Assembly (NCBI GenBank): GCA_036417435.1
Contig: CM070901.1
Location: forward strand, 65,530,501 to 65,594,500
Length of the DNA stretch: 64,000 nucleotides
Reading direction: 5' to 3'
Source: Inia geoffrensis
Lineage: Eukaryota > Chordata > Mammalia > Artiodactyla > Iniidae
Shown piece by piece: positions 34,930 to 47,194 of this stretch (position 1 is the stretch's first letter; each line of letters starts with the position of its first letter). Under the pieces are notes generated by a model. It did not search any database. It saw only the letters and a program-made list of their open reading frames with translations, and was not told where the DNA came from. The translations under genes and the position numbers were made by a program.

Positions 34930-35405
34930 GTACATGGCATCCTGCAAGAAAATTACTATCACCTAAGAAAATTCAGAGATCAAAGGGTTAATACAAAGAA
35001 TTAAAATAAAGTGCTGTATGATCAAAACCAGCTCTTCATCATAAATTCTAAACTTGTTTTGCACTTCACATGCATACACCATAGAAGTCAGCATATATGC
35101 CAGGTGAATAGCATGAGTTGAAGTTGTCATTTTTCTCCTTCTCTTCTTTTTCATGTCAGCTCTAATATTCTAATATTTTCAGCAAGTTACTAAGTTGGCA
35201 GCAAAGACATATGATGACATTTTCTTCTGAGAATTTTCTCTAGAAAAACAGTATTCTCTGTATTTGCAACTCCAGAACTAGAATATATATCCCCCGATAT
35301 ATGATGCATACACAAGTCCAACTTTAAAGAGCTAAAACCAGTAACAAATATATTTTACATAAACTTCCTTCTAATAATTATCATTATCATTTTTATTATT
35401 TTATT
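34930..35405. other. Unassigned sequence
   Basis: I see no gene or named repeat. Confidence 0.35.
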
Positions 35406-35409
35406 GATT

Positions 35410-35660
35410 TTATATTATAATAAATAACAGCAATACTATCTCATGCGTAAAGAGCTTTCTACATTTTAAATTATTTTCACAGCCATTATCTGATTCGGAT
35501 TAATACTCAAAAACTCTGGAAAGTTAGAAAGAAAAATGCTGTTTTTCTGTTATATAGATGAGAAAACTATGAGTCAAAGAGACTAGAATCATCCAAGGAC
35601 TCAGAACAAATTATTGGAGATAAAAAATCTTGATCCTAGCACCCTGCTTTCTGGTTTTGA
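35410..35660 (-). mobile_element. MIR SINE
   Basis: 'catgcgtaaagagctttctacattttaaattattttcacagccattatctgatt' then 'tatagatgagaaaactatgagtcaaagagactagaatcatccaaggactcag' is a diverged reverse-complement MIR. Confidence 0.6.
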
Positions 35661-36116
35661 GTTTTTTAACACCTACATCATTGAATATTGCTCTGTAGGA
35701 TACCACATGTGGGACTGATAAGCTAGTCAAAAATATTATCTCAGAGAATTCAGTACAATTAAAAGGAAAAACATCTCTAGTTTCTCTAATGTGCTAAGAA
35801 AGTCAATAAAGGGAATTGTTTTCTTAGCACTTTCCAAGAGGACATCACATATAAACCAGTCTTACCTCTAATTTTGAAAGACTGGAGAGGCATCAAAAGG
35901 TAAATATGAGGGCAATGGTCCTAATTATCTTCTAAATATTGGAAGAGGTTTGGGTTCAAGTACATACTCTAGTACCAATTACATAACACTGGGCTATTAC
36001 TTTTAAATTATACTTATTTTTCCTAGTTGATAACATCAAATGGAAAAAAAGTCAAAAATAATGAATTCATTGCAAACTGACTTTCCCTCCCATTTTTGTC
36101 TCTGGAGCATATCACT

Positions 36117-39100
36117 CTTTTTTAGCAGCTTCATTAAGATATAATTCACATACTATAAAATTCACCTATTTAATGCTTACAATTCAAGGTTTTTAGCATT
36201 ATATATTCACAGAGTTGTGTAACCATCACCATAATCTAATTTTAGAATAGTTTCTTCACCAAAAAAGAAGCCCCATGCACAATTAGCCATCCTTCCGCAT
36301 TTGCCCTCTCCGCTAGGCCCTGGGGGAAGAAAATCTATATAATATCTCAGTGGATTTGCCTATTCTGGCCTACATAAAAAGAGAATCCTACATGAAGGCT
36401 TTCACAACTGGTTTATTTCACTTAGGATAGGTATTCAAAGTTCATCAATGCTGTAGCATGTATCAGTAATTCATTCTTTTTGATGATATTCTATTGTATG
36501 ACTATATCATATTTGATTTATCCATTTATCATTTGATGGACATTTGGGTTGTTTCCTATTTTTTTGGTATTATAAATAAAGCTTCCAAGAACACTTGGGA
36601 CAAGTTTTTATATGGATGTATGTTTTCATTTCTCTGGTTATATACTTAGGAATGGAATTGCTAGGGCAGATGATAATTCTATGTTTAATTTTTTTAAAAG
36701 TTGCCAGTTTCCCAAAGCAGCTGCACCATTCTCACTAGCATTGAATGAAGATACCAATTTCTCCACATCCTTGACCATATGTATTATTGTCTATTTTTTG
36801 TTTCATTTTTTTTACTTTTGGTTGTTTGAATTATAGCATTCATAGTGCATGTGAAGTAGTATCTTACTGGCTTTGATTTGCACTCTCCTAATGACTAATG
36901 AGATTAGGCATTTGTTCATGTGCTTAGGCTCTTTTTGTATCTTCTTTGGAGAAATGGCTGTTCAGATCTTTTGCCTATTTTTCAATTGGGTTATTTATCT
37001 TTATATTATTGAGTTGAAAAAATATTTTATATATTCTGGATATAAGTCCCTTATCTGATATGTGATTTATAAATATTTTCTTCTTTTCTGTGGGCTGTGT
37101 TTATACTCCCCTGGTGACATCATTTGTTAGACAAAATTTTAAATTTTTATCAAGTCCAAATTATTTATTCTTTGGTTGTTAGTGCTTTGTGTCATATCTA
37201 GGAAATGTTTGCCTAAAACAAAGATTTAAAACTACATTTCCTTCTAAAATTTTAATAGTTCTTATATATAGGTCTATAATCCACTTTGAGTTAATTTTTC
37301 TGTATAATACAAAGAAAGGGTCCAATTTCCTTCTTTTGAATATGAATAGCCAGTTATTCCAACACCATTTGTTGAAAAGACTCTGTTTTCCCCCATTAAA
37401 TATCTTGAAATCCTTGTTGAAAACCAATTGACCATAAGGTAAGAATTTATTCCTGAATTCACATTACATTCCATTGACTTATATGTATACCCACATTCCA
37501 ACATTGTGCTGTTTTGATTATTATAACATTGTAATATCTTTTCAAATCAGAAAGTGTTGTTCTGACTATTTTGGATCCTTTGTATTTTCATATGAATTTT
37601 GGAATTCATATTCATATTCACTTTCTGAAAAAAAATGTAGCTGAGATTTTAAAGGAGAGCAGATCAATTGTAGTATGGCCATCTTAGCAATATTAAGTCC
37701 TATGCTCCATCACTACTTAGATTTTCTTTAATTCTTTCAGCAATTTTTTTTTTTTGTAATTTTCAAGTATCAGTTTTGTACTTCTTTTGTTAAATTTATT
37801 AAGTGACTTATTCTTTGGATGCTCTAATAAATGAAATAGTTTTCTTAATTTTATTTTCAGATTATTCATTACTAGTGTGTAGAAATAAGACAGTTTGTTT
37901 TATATATTGATATTGTATCTTGCAAACTTCTTGAATCAGTTTATTAGTTCTAAGTTTTAGTGACTTCCTTAGGATTTTATCTATAGAACACTGTCATCTG
38001 TAAATGTTGATATTAACATGATATTTTCTGTTAGTTTTTCATAAATGCCCTTTATCACATTGATGATGTTTCCTTTTATTCCTGGTGCATTAAGTGTTTT
38101 TATCAAAAAAGAGTGTTGGGTTTTGTAAAAAAACTTTGTTTGCATCGACTCAGATGGTCACATGTTTTTTGTCCCTTACTCTATTATTATGGTGCATTAT
38201 TACATTAGTTGATTTTCAGGTGTTAAACCAAACTGTATTCCTTTGAAAATCCCACTTAGTAATGGTGTACAATACTTTTTATTTGGTGCTAAACATAACC
38301 TCTTAGTATTTTGTTAAGGACATTTCTGTCTATATTCAGAGACTGTAGTTTAGTCTGTAGTTTTCGTTTCTTGTGATGTTTATGTCTGGTTTTGATATCA
38401 GGATTATACTAGATTCATATTTAAGGTGAAAATTGTTCCCCACTCTGGTATTTTTTGGAAGAGTTTGGGAAAAATTGATATTAACTCTTTAAATTTTTCA
38501 CCAGTAAAATCATTTATGCCTGGCCTTTTCTTTGTGAGAAGTTTTAAAATTATTAATTCAATCTCTTTCTTTGTTATAGGCCTGTTCAGAATTTTTATTT
38601 CTTCTTAAATCAGTTTTGGTAATTTATATCTTTCTAGGATAGTCCATTTTATCCAAGTTATCTAAGTTATTGGTATATAATTATTCATAATATGCTCCTA
38701 TAATTCTTTTTTATTTCTGTAATGTGGTGATAATGTCACCCCTTTCATTTCTAATGGTAGTAATTTGAGTCATTTCTCTTTTTTCTTGGTCAGTCTAGCT
38801 AAAAGTTTGTCCATTTTATTAATCTTTTCAAAAAAACAACTTTTGGTTTTGATGGTTTTCTTGATTATTCTATTCTCTATTTTATTGATTTCCATTCTAA
38901 TCTTTATTTCCTTCCTTGTGCTTACTTTAAATTTAATTTGTTCTTTTTCCAATTTCTTAAGGTAGAAGCATAGGTTATTAATTTGAGATTTTTTTAAGTT
39001 AGATGTTTAACAACTTTAAATGCTCCTTTAAGCACTATATAAGCTACACTGTATAAATTTTGGCATGTTGTGTTTTTGTTACCATTCATCATGAAATTTC

Positions 39101-40805
39101 ATCTAATTTTCCTTGTGATTTCTCTTTTGACCCACTGATTATGTAGGATTTTGTCATTTTATTTTTACATATTTATTAATTTCCTCAATTTTTTCCTGTT
39201 ACTGATTTCTGATTTAATTTCATTGAATAGGGTGTCAGAGAATATAATTTACATGATTTCAAACTTTTTAAATGTATTGAGGCATAGAGGCTCATTCTAT
39301 AGCCTAACATATGGTTTTATCCTGGAGAATGTTCTATGTGCATTTGAGAAAAATGTGTTTTCTGCTATTGTTGGTTGGAGTGTTCTATAATTGTCTTTTA
39401 ATTCTACTTGGCTTATAGCTTTGTTCAAGTCTTCTGTTTTCTTATTGATATTATGTCTAGCTCTATCTGTTATTGAAAGTGAAGTACTGATGTCTCCAGC
39501 TATTGCTGCTAAGTTGTCTATTTCTATAAATTCTGTCAATTTTGCTTCACATATTTTGTGGCTCTGTTGTTATGTATATATATATATGCTAATAATAGTT
39601 ATAACTCCCTGCTAAATTGACCCTTTTATCATTATAAATCACCCCTTTTTCTTTAGTAATTTTCTTGTTTCAAAGTCAATTTGTCTGATAATAGTATAGT
39701 CACAGCAGCTCTCACGTTTCATAGCATAAATTTTCCTCTCTTTGATCAACCTTTTGTATCTTTGAATGTAAAATTATATCTCCTGTAGACAACACAAAGT
39801 TGGATCTCATGTTTTTTATCCAGTCTGATAATCTCTGTCTTTGACTATTTAATCCTGTCCCATGTAATACAATGGCTACAGTTGAATGTATGTCTGCCAG
39901 GCAATTTTTTGTTTTCTATGAATCTCATGTTTTGGTTTTTTTGACTCCTATGTTCTTCCTTTACTTCTTTATTTTGCATTAATCATGTTCTATTGTAATA
40001 TCCTAATTCTTTTCATGAGTTTTGAAACTAGTTTTGGTTATTTTCTTAGTGATTGCCCTATTGTTTACATTTGTCTTAACTTATCAGAATCCACTCAAGA
40101 ATCTAATTCCAGTAATACATAGAAACATTACTCTTATATAATTCTATTCCATTTTTGTACAATTATTTTTATACATATTATATTTATATATGTACAAACT
40201 CAACAATACATTATTATAATTATTACTTTAGATAATTACTTTAGAAAGAAAGAAGCTGAGTGAAAGAGAATAAGCATATATTTATAGAGTTGGTTATATA
40301 ATCTCATTTTACATCTCTGGTTCTCTTTATTTCTTCTTGTATATATGAATTACCATTTGGCATCATTCCATCCTCTAACAAAGCTTTAATCCCACCCCTC
40401 CTTGTGCTGTTATTGCCAGGCATTAAATTTCTATGTGTGCTAAATCCAAAAATACAACTATACATATATTTTTGTGCATTTGTTTTTTAAATTAGTTAAG
40501 AGGAGAAAGGAGAAGAAATATATGATTGTACTGTCCTTTATAATTATTATATATTATATATATATTATCTACAGAATTATTATATATATATTATCTACAG
40601 AATTATTATATATATATTATCTACAGAATTACCTTTACTGGCAGTCTTTGTGTTCTTTTGTGTGTGAATTCACATTACTGTCTGTTGTCACTTTCTTTCA
40701 GCCTGAAGAATTTCCTTTAATATTTCTTGTAAAGTGGATCTGCTAGCAATTAATTGTCTTACTTTTTATTTATCTGAGAATGTCTTTATTTTATCTTCAT
40801 TGTTT
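36117..40805 (-). mobile_element. Old LINE-1 (L1M) 3' end and ORF2, reverse orientation
   Basis: Read on the minus strand this is a long L1M. The 3' UTR lies at 36117-36430 (reverse of 'ttcattaagatataattcacat', 'agttgtgtaaccatcacc', 'tggatttgcctattctggcc'). ORF2 then runs upward, with familiar landmarks at 36540 ('ggacatttgggttgtttcc'), 37360 ('ccatttgttgaaaagactc'), 38440 ('tattttttggaagagtttggg'), 38810 ('ttgtccattttattaatcttttc') and 39480 ('gatgtctccagctattgc'). It reaches the ORF2 N-terminal half near 40700 ('cctttaatatttcttgtaaagtgg'). Stops and frameshifts are everywhere; the many 60-90-codon frames on both strands here are debris. ORF2 would have encoded an endonuclease and reverse transcriptase. 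Confidence 0.9.
40543..40631. repeat. 26-bp tandem repeat, about 3 copies
   Basis: The unit 'ctacagaattattatatata' plus six bases recurs at 40569, 40595 and 40621 with a period of exactly 26 bp, and a partial unit precedes. Copies are essentially identical, so the expansion happened long after the host L1 inserted. Confidence 0.9.
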
Positions 40806-41800
40806 TATGGCCATTTTTATTTTAATGAACTTCCTTTTTTTTAAGAAAAGAATTGAGTGAAAACTATTAAGTTCCCATACCCCTCATCACCCACAAGTTT
40901 CTTCTATTTTTACCATATTGGATTAATGTGGTACAATTGTTATTCTTGATGAGCCAATTTTGGTACATTATTATTAACTGAAGTCCATGGTCTATATTAG
41001 GGTTCCCTCTTTGTGTTGAACATGCTATGGGTCTTGACAAATATATAATGGTATGTATCCATCATTACAGTATCATACAGAGTAGTAGTTTCACTGCCCT
41101 AAAAATCCCTTTTGTTCCATTTGTTCATCCCTTCCTCTCTCTTTCCAAATCCCTTGCTTCCACTGATTTTTTACTCTCTCCACAGTTTTCCTTTTGCAGA
41201 AAATCATAGGTTGTAATCATATAGTATAATAATCTTTTTGGATTGACTTCTTTCACTTAGTAGTATGCATCTAAGGTTTCTCCATGTATTTTGATGGCTT
41301 GATAGCTCATTTCTTTTTGTCTCTGAATAATATTCACTGTATGGATATACCACATTTTTGTATATATCCTTTCCTCTATTGAAGGATGGCTTGGTTCCTT
41401 CCACATTTTGACAATTATGAATAAAGCTGTTATAAACATTTGTGTTCAGAATTTTGTGTGAATGTAAGTTTTCAACTTATTTGGGTAAATACCAAGGAGC
41501 ATGATTACTGGATCATATGGTAAGAGTATGTTTAGTTTGTTAAGAAATGGCCACTCTTCAAAAGTGGCTGTACCACTTTGCATTCTCACCAGCAATGAAT
41601 GACAGCTCCTGTTGCTTCACATCCTTGCTAGCACTTGGTGTTTTCAGTGTTTTGGACTTTGGCCATTCTAATAGATATAAGGGTATTTCATCCCTAATGA
41701 TATATGATGTGAAACATCTTTTTAATATGTTTATTTTCCATGTGTATTTTTCTTTAGTGAAGTTACCTTCAAATTTGAAAGTGTTTCTGGTTATATTTCT
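40806..41800 (-). mobile_element. Second L1M 3' fragment nested in the older L1
   Basis: It begins with a T tract (about 40826-40835). The 3' UTR motifs ('caattgttattcttgatgagccaattttggtacatt', 'gtctatattagggttccctctttg', 'cagtatcatacagagtagtagtttcactgccctaaaaatcc') are followed by the ORF2 end ('gacaattatgaataaagctg', 'gtaaataccaaggagcatgattactgg'). The older L1 resumes at about 41800, so this copy inserted into it. Confidence 0.8.
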
Positions 41801-42010
41801 TGTTTGACATTTTTTTTTTTCTTTCAGCACTTTGAATATGTCATCCTATTGCTCTCTGCCCTTCATTGTTCTGAGGATAAGTCAACTGCAAATCTTATTT
41901 GTGCTCTCTTGCTGCTTTTCAATTTCTTTCTTCCTCTTTCAACATTGTAACTGTGATGTGTCTGTGGATCTTTTTGTGTTTATCCTACTTGCCTATAATA
42001 CAATTCAAGA
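41801..42010 (-). mobile_element. Older L1M resumed
   Basis: 'ctttcagcactttgaatatgtcatcctattgctctctgccc' and 'gtgtctgtggatctttttgtgtttatcctacttgcc' continue the L1 ORF2 reverse complement interrupted at about 40805. Confidence 0.8.
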
Positions 42011-42114
42011 ATAGAAAAATAAGCTAAAGAAGGAATTATCCAACACAGAGGAGCCAGGAATTGCTAATTTTAAAAATTCCCAGTCACTCCAGATTATACT
42101 ATTAAGAAATAGCT

Positions 42115-42305
42115 TCTAAGCTAAATGAACATTTTGGCAATTATAAATATAGCTTCCAGAACATTTGAAATGTAAGTCTTTGTATCGATATATGCTTTTA
42201 TTTCATTTGGGAAAACACCTGAAAGTGATTGTTGAGTGATAAGGTAGATTTATGTTGAACTTTATATAAAATTGTCAAATAGTTTTTCAATGAGATTACA
42301 AAGAG
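42115..42305 (-). mobile_element. L1M ORF2 3' fragment
   Basis: 'cattttggcaattataaatatagcttccagaacatttg' to 'gtcaaatagtttttcaatgagattac' is the reverse complement of the L1 ORF2 3' end, a separate truncated copy. Confidence 0.6.
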
Positions 42306-42369
42306 ACATGTGAAAAATGTGTGGAGTGCCTTATTCCATTTGGGCTACTATACCAAAATCTGACAATCT

Positions 42370-42694
42370 CTTTCTCTTTGGAGTCGTTAGGCCATTTACA
42401 TTTGATGTAATTATCAATACAGTTGGTTTAAATCCTCTATTTTTTCTTCTATTTTTATAATCTGCTATATATTCTTCTTTTCCTTCTTTTCCTTTTTACA
42501 ATTTCTTAAAAACTAACTTCATTGTCTCCTGGCTTGCATAATTTTTCAAGAGAAGTTAGTTATCATTCTTATCACTGCTACTCTGTACTACACTGTACAT
42601 ATGTATCTTTTTTTCCAGTGGCTGCTTTTAATACAATTTTAATATTTAAGTTATTGTTTTCTTTTTATTCTGGATTTTTAACCACTTAGCTTTC
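42370..42694 (-). mobile_element. L1M ORF2 fragment, left part
   Basis: 'taggccatttacatttgatgtaattatcaatacagttgg' and 'ccagtggctgcttttaatac' are the L1 ORF2 reverse complement. The sequence continues at 43423 after the young inverted L1. The first landmark also occurs in the older L1 at about 39850, so this is a second copy. Confidence 0.7.
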
Positions 42695-43422
42695 TGGTGT
42701 GATTTTTTTTTTTTTTTTTAACATCGGTATTAGAGTATAATTGCTTTACAATGGTGTGTTAGTTTCTGCTTTATAACAAAGTGAATCATCTACACATATA
42801 CATACATCCCCATATCTCCTCCCTCTTGCATCTCCCTCCCACCCTCCCTATCCCACCCCTCTAGGTGGTCACAAAGCACCAAGCTGATCTCCCTGTGCTA
42901 TGCAGCTGCTTCCCACTAGCTAGCTATTTTACATTTGGTAGTGTATATAAGTCCATGCCACTCTCTTACTTCATCTCAGCTTACCCTTCCCCTTCTCCTT
43001 GTCCTCAAGTCCATTCTTTACATCTGTGTCTTTATTCCTGTCCTGCCTCTATGTTCTTCATAACTACATTTTTTTCTTTGACAAAGGATTAATCTCCAAA
43101 ATTTACCAGCAGCTCATGCAGCTCAATATCAAAAAAACAAACAACCCAATCCAAAAATGGGCAGAAGACCTAAATAGACATTTCTCCAAAGAAGATATAC
43201 TGATTGCCAACAAACACATGAAAGAATGCTCAACATCACTAATCCTTAAAGAAATGAAAATTAAAACTACAATGAGGTATCACCTCACACCAGCCAGAGT
43301 GGCCATCACTAAAAATCTATACACAATAAATGCTGGAGAGGGTGTGGAGAAAAGGGAGCCCTCTTGCACTGTTGGTGGGAATGGAAATTGATACAGCCAC
43401 CATGAAGAACAGTATGGTGTGA
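42695..43422 (-). mobile_element. Young LINE-1 with 5' inversion (twin priming)
   Basis: The copy has two parts. From 42703 to about 43070 the plus strand shows a poly-T tail and the reverse complement of the young cetacean L1 3' UTR ('acaatggtgtgttagtttctgctttataac', 'cacccctctaggtggtcacaaagcacc'). From about 43073 to 43414 the same L1's ORF2 reads in the plus direction ('aatctccaaaatttaccagcagctc', 'aatgggcagaagacctaaatagac', 'gctggagagggtgtggagaaaag'). Candidate target-site duplications, tggtgtga, flank it at 42695-42702 and 43415-43422. The 130-codon frame at 42999-43391 spans the inversion joint and is an artefact of it. Confidence 0.9.
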
Positions 43423-44710
43423 ATTTTTAAAAGTTCATATTGTCTGAATTTTGTTGAGGTTTTGGATGTGTGTGGGTTTATAGTTTTCATCAAATTCATA
43501 AAATTTCTGGCCATTATATTTTCACATTTTTTTTTGTCCTTCCTTCCCCATCTTCTCTTTTTAGGACTTCAGTCACACTTATTTTAGATTTTTTGACATT
43601 GTCATACAATCATCAGGCTCTGTTCATTTTTGGTCTCTTCTTCATTTTAAGCAGTTTCTTTTGCTATGCTTTTACTTTCAATGGCATTTTCTTCAGCAAT
43701 GTCTACTATGATGTTAATCCATTACATATAGTGTATTTTTAGTTTCAGTATTAGATATTTTATCCCTAGGATTTCCATTTGGGCCATTTTTATACATTTC
43801 CATTTTCTTCTTATCATGTTTATATTTTATGTTACCTTCTTTATCAGATGAAGTTTATATATAAATGCCATTTTAATATCTTTTATTACTACTTCCATTA
43901 TCTCTATCATTTCTGAGTCTGTTTCTATTGATCGATTATCTTCTTCTATGATCATATCTTCCTGCTTATATGCACGCCTGGTAATTCTTGTTTGGATGCC
44001 AGATATTTTGAATTTTGTAAGTGCTGGATTGTTATTGTTATTCCTTTAAATAGTTTCATACTTTGTCCTAGAAGGCAGTTAAGTTATTTATTATTGTTTG
44101 ATCATTTGAGTCTTACTTCTACACTTTGTTAAGGGAGGCCAAGAGCATTCTTTAATCTAGGACTAACTTATTCCCACTAAGAAGGCCACATTTTTTTGAG
44201 GGCTCTGCCAAATGAACCATGTTTTATGAGTTCTTTCTACTCTGGATCTTAAAAATACAAACTATTCTTTACTGTCTATGACCTCTAGGGATTGTTCAGC
44301 ATACTATTTGCCAATGGTCTTTGCCTGTACATGAATATTTTTTTTCTTACATGTCCACAGATTACTACTCAATCAATGATCCAAAGGAACCCCTCTGCAG
44401 ATTTCCAAAAGTCTCCCTATAAAACTTTATCTTCTCTGGTACTTTATTCTAAAATAAAGTAACCACCTTAGCTTTCCTGCAAGACCACAAGCCTCTTTGT
44501 GGATTCTGCCACTCTATCCTATGGCCTGGAAACTCCAGGTAGTAAGCTAGGGCAGAATAAGGATACTTTCATTTGTTTCTCATCTCAGAGATTACAGTCC
44601 TGCATTCTATTATCCAATGACTTAAGTAGTTATTTCATATACTTTGTTTAGTTTTCTACCTTTTCAAGCTGGAAAGGTAAAAATGTCCTCTATCACTGCA
44701 TCATGGGTGA
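43423..44710 (-). mobile_element. L1M fragment, right part
   Basis: It resumes the interrupted L1M: 'gatgtgtgtgggtttatagttttcatcaaattc', 'aggctctgttcatttttgg', 'atttccatttgggcc', 'gtctgtttctattgatcgattatc', 'gcctggtaattcttgtttggatgccagatattttgaattttg', ending near 'tcactgcatcatgg' at 44693-44706. This is toward the 5' part of the old element. Frames here (43470-43742 and others) are debris. Confidence 0.75.
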
Positions 44711-44754
44711 ATGTGAAATTCCATGTTCTTATTTTTGATAACTACCTTAGTCAA

Positions 44755-44880
44755 CGTAATTCACCTCCATGAGCTTCAGTTTCCCCTTTTATGGGTTGGG
44801 AATAACAATATCTATTTCACAAAGTATTGTGATGAAAATATCTAGCATAGAGCTACATCTGTTGTAAGCATGAGAGGAAG
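44755..44880 (+). mobile_element. MIR fragment
   Basis: 'cctccatgagcttcagtttccccttttatgggttgggaataacaatatctatttcacaaagtattgtgatgaaaatatctagcatagagc' follows the MIR 3' half. Confidence 0.75.
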
Positions 44881-45139
44881 AATCATTTATTTCTCTTTCT
44901 TGTGATAATCAAAACACATGGTATTCCTCTCTACTTATCCAAATCACTTCCTGTCCTGGCAAGACTAAATTGAACCATATTTTTTCCTTAACAATGTCCC
45001 TTCCAAGCTTAGCCTAAAGGGATCTCTCCTTTCTCTGAAATATTTCAGCAATTATTGTCTGTACAATTTGTTGAGTAATTAATCATAGGTGTACTTTAAT
45101 AATATAGCTACTGTTGTCTAGAAATGCTATTTAAGTTCT

Positions 45140-45300
45140 TTATCATTGGATATTATCTAATGTTTATAAGTGTCTCTATTCAACAAGACATAAGCTTCCA
45201 TGAAAAAAAGTAACTCATAAATGTGTTAATATCCCCTATAGCTCCTGACTCAGGGCCTAGCACATAGTAAGGACAAAATTATTAATTTAGTTTTAATAAT
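45140..45300 (+). mobile_element. L2 3'-end fragment
   Basis: 'acataagcttccatgaaaaaaagtaactc...atagctcctgactcagggcctagcacatagtaaggacaaaatta' is the L2 3' end. Confidence 0.6.
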
Positions 45301-45304
45301 ATGT

Positions 45305-46935
45305 TGTCAAAATAGTTGTTTATTCCTTGATTTTTCCCTGTCCCTTTTATCTCTTCTCTACATCATCCTCAAGGACTTAAACTTTTATCCTAGAAAAGTC
45401 ATCATAATATGAAGTGTACACACGGTTCATGGAAAAGAATCTCCTTTCTTCAAATTACCCTAAATAATCAACTTCTGATCTTTTCTCTCTGAGCCTCAAT
45501 CTTTGGCATTCTTCAGAGAAAAGAATGAAAAAGGAGAAAACCATAGAAACCCATAGAAGACTATGTGGAAATGTATATGTTACTTACAGGATGAGCAGGA
45601 CCTCATGACTGAAGAGCCATGTCCAATCTGAGTCTGTATGTTGTGTGGAGCAAGTGTCCTGGCATCTCCATCCATCCAATATTAGACCCTCTGATCAAGA
45701 GGTTAAAACATCAAGCAGATAAATCTCTGTGATCTCTTTGTTATGGTCAAAACTAAATCATGTGCTCAGTGTGAGTTTTAGGATTTATGGGGCCACACTC
45801 TGTTAATATTAATGAGAGCTTCCCCTCCCCAACTCCCAAAAAAGTCTGTTGATGCCCCATGAGCTTGAAATCTTAGTGATAGGCCAAACACTTCATAAAT
45901 CATCTATAACACTCTTTGGAGGGGCAATTGGTATCTGATTTTGCTTTCTTTATCTTATGACCATGAATCATTTTGCCTTGAACTGAAAATTCCCAAGGGG
46001 AATTGACATTCTAATGAATGATGGTGTGGACTTAGAAGCCTATGTTATCTCAGTGACTTCCTTGGAAATTAGATGTTTGCTTGTCACATGATGACTGGTA
46101 TGACTGAAAACTCCTGCAAACCTGCTCAACTCTGAAAATTCCCCTGCATTCTTATGGCCCTAGCACAAAATTCAGGTACATATGTTTATAATCTGATTAC
46201 AACTATATAGGCAGTTAATGGGGCTTAAGGAATCCGAATCCTTTGTCCTAAATTATTAAGGCTGGTCCCAATCTTTTCCTTTGAGGTGAGTAAAAGTAAG
46301 AAAGATATTCTTTCTTATACCCTGGGAACCCAAGGCATCATGCAAAAAAGAACTTTGCGTATCATGGATCATCAGTAAAACTAGAATGGAATTAGAAAAT
46401 GTTTATTCCTTTTACACTGTCTTCACCAGATCTATATACATTTTTGCTAAAGAAAACTATGAAGTACATTCAATGTCTCTAATTTCACTAGCCCTGTCAA
46501 AGATGTCCCTTTCTTCTGCTTCAGACACCATATGTTCTTTCCCCCTCTCTTCCATTCCTTACTGTCTAAATCAGGGAAAGTCTTTAAAAATAATTAATTC
46601 ACAAATTACTCAACTCTTCTCCTTATCCTTTCTTTAACATGGACAGAGTCTTAACAAAGAGTTGAGTCTTGACTGGAAGATTTTCAACATTACACATAGA
46701 AGTGTAAGGTCACACAGGCTTTCTCGTAGTTCATAATCCTAAATCACTACAGGCACTCCCACTCCACCATCTCCTAAGGGTGGTCCAGCAAGGGTGCTCA
46801 ATGAGCATCAGCCACCATAGAGTTCTTTTTCAGCAGGTACAGGAATGCCAAGCAAAATGGGTCATTTCATACCAGCATAGCCATGAGGGGCCCTGCTAGT
46901 TCACATCTTTCACTCAAAGAAGCAGACTTAGAGTA
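45305..46935. other. Unassigned sequence, about 1.6 kb
   Basis: No gene or firmly named repeat. The frame 46386-46637 (83 codons) has no domain. Confidence 0.35.
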
Positions 46936-46939
46936 GCAT

Positions 46940-47192
46940 GGATTTATATATACTATCAAATATAAAATAGATAGCTAGTGGGAATTAGCCACATAGCAGA
47001 GGGAGATCAGCTTGGTGCTTTGTTACCACCTAGAGGGGTGGGATAGGGAAGGTGGGAGGGAGATGCAAGAGGGAGGAGATATGGGGATATATGTATACAA
47101 ATAGCTGATTCACTTTGTTATACAGCAGAAACTAACACACCACTGTAAAGCAATCATACTCCAATAAAGATGTTAAAAAAAAAGAAAGAAAG
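46940..47192 (+). mobile_element. Young LINE-1 3' end, severely 5'-truncated
   Basis: Same family as the inverted copy at 42.7 kb, in sense orientation: 'gcagagggagatcagcttggtgctttg', 'cacctagaggggtgggatagggaaggtgggaggg', 'tatacagcagaaactaacacaccactg', 'catactccaataaagatg' and an A-rich tail at 47174-47190. Only about 250 bp of 3' UTR remain. I did not find a clear target-site duplication. Confidence 0.9.
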
Positions 47193-47194
47193 CC

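Noticed and set aside
42999..43391. 130-codon plus-strand open frame
   Set aside because: It runs from the reverse-oriented L1 3' UTR across the inversion joint into sense ORF2; it is a product of the rearrangement, not a gene.
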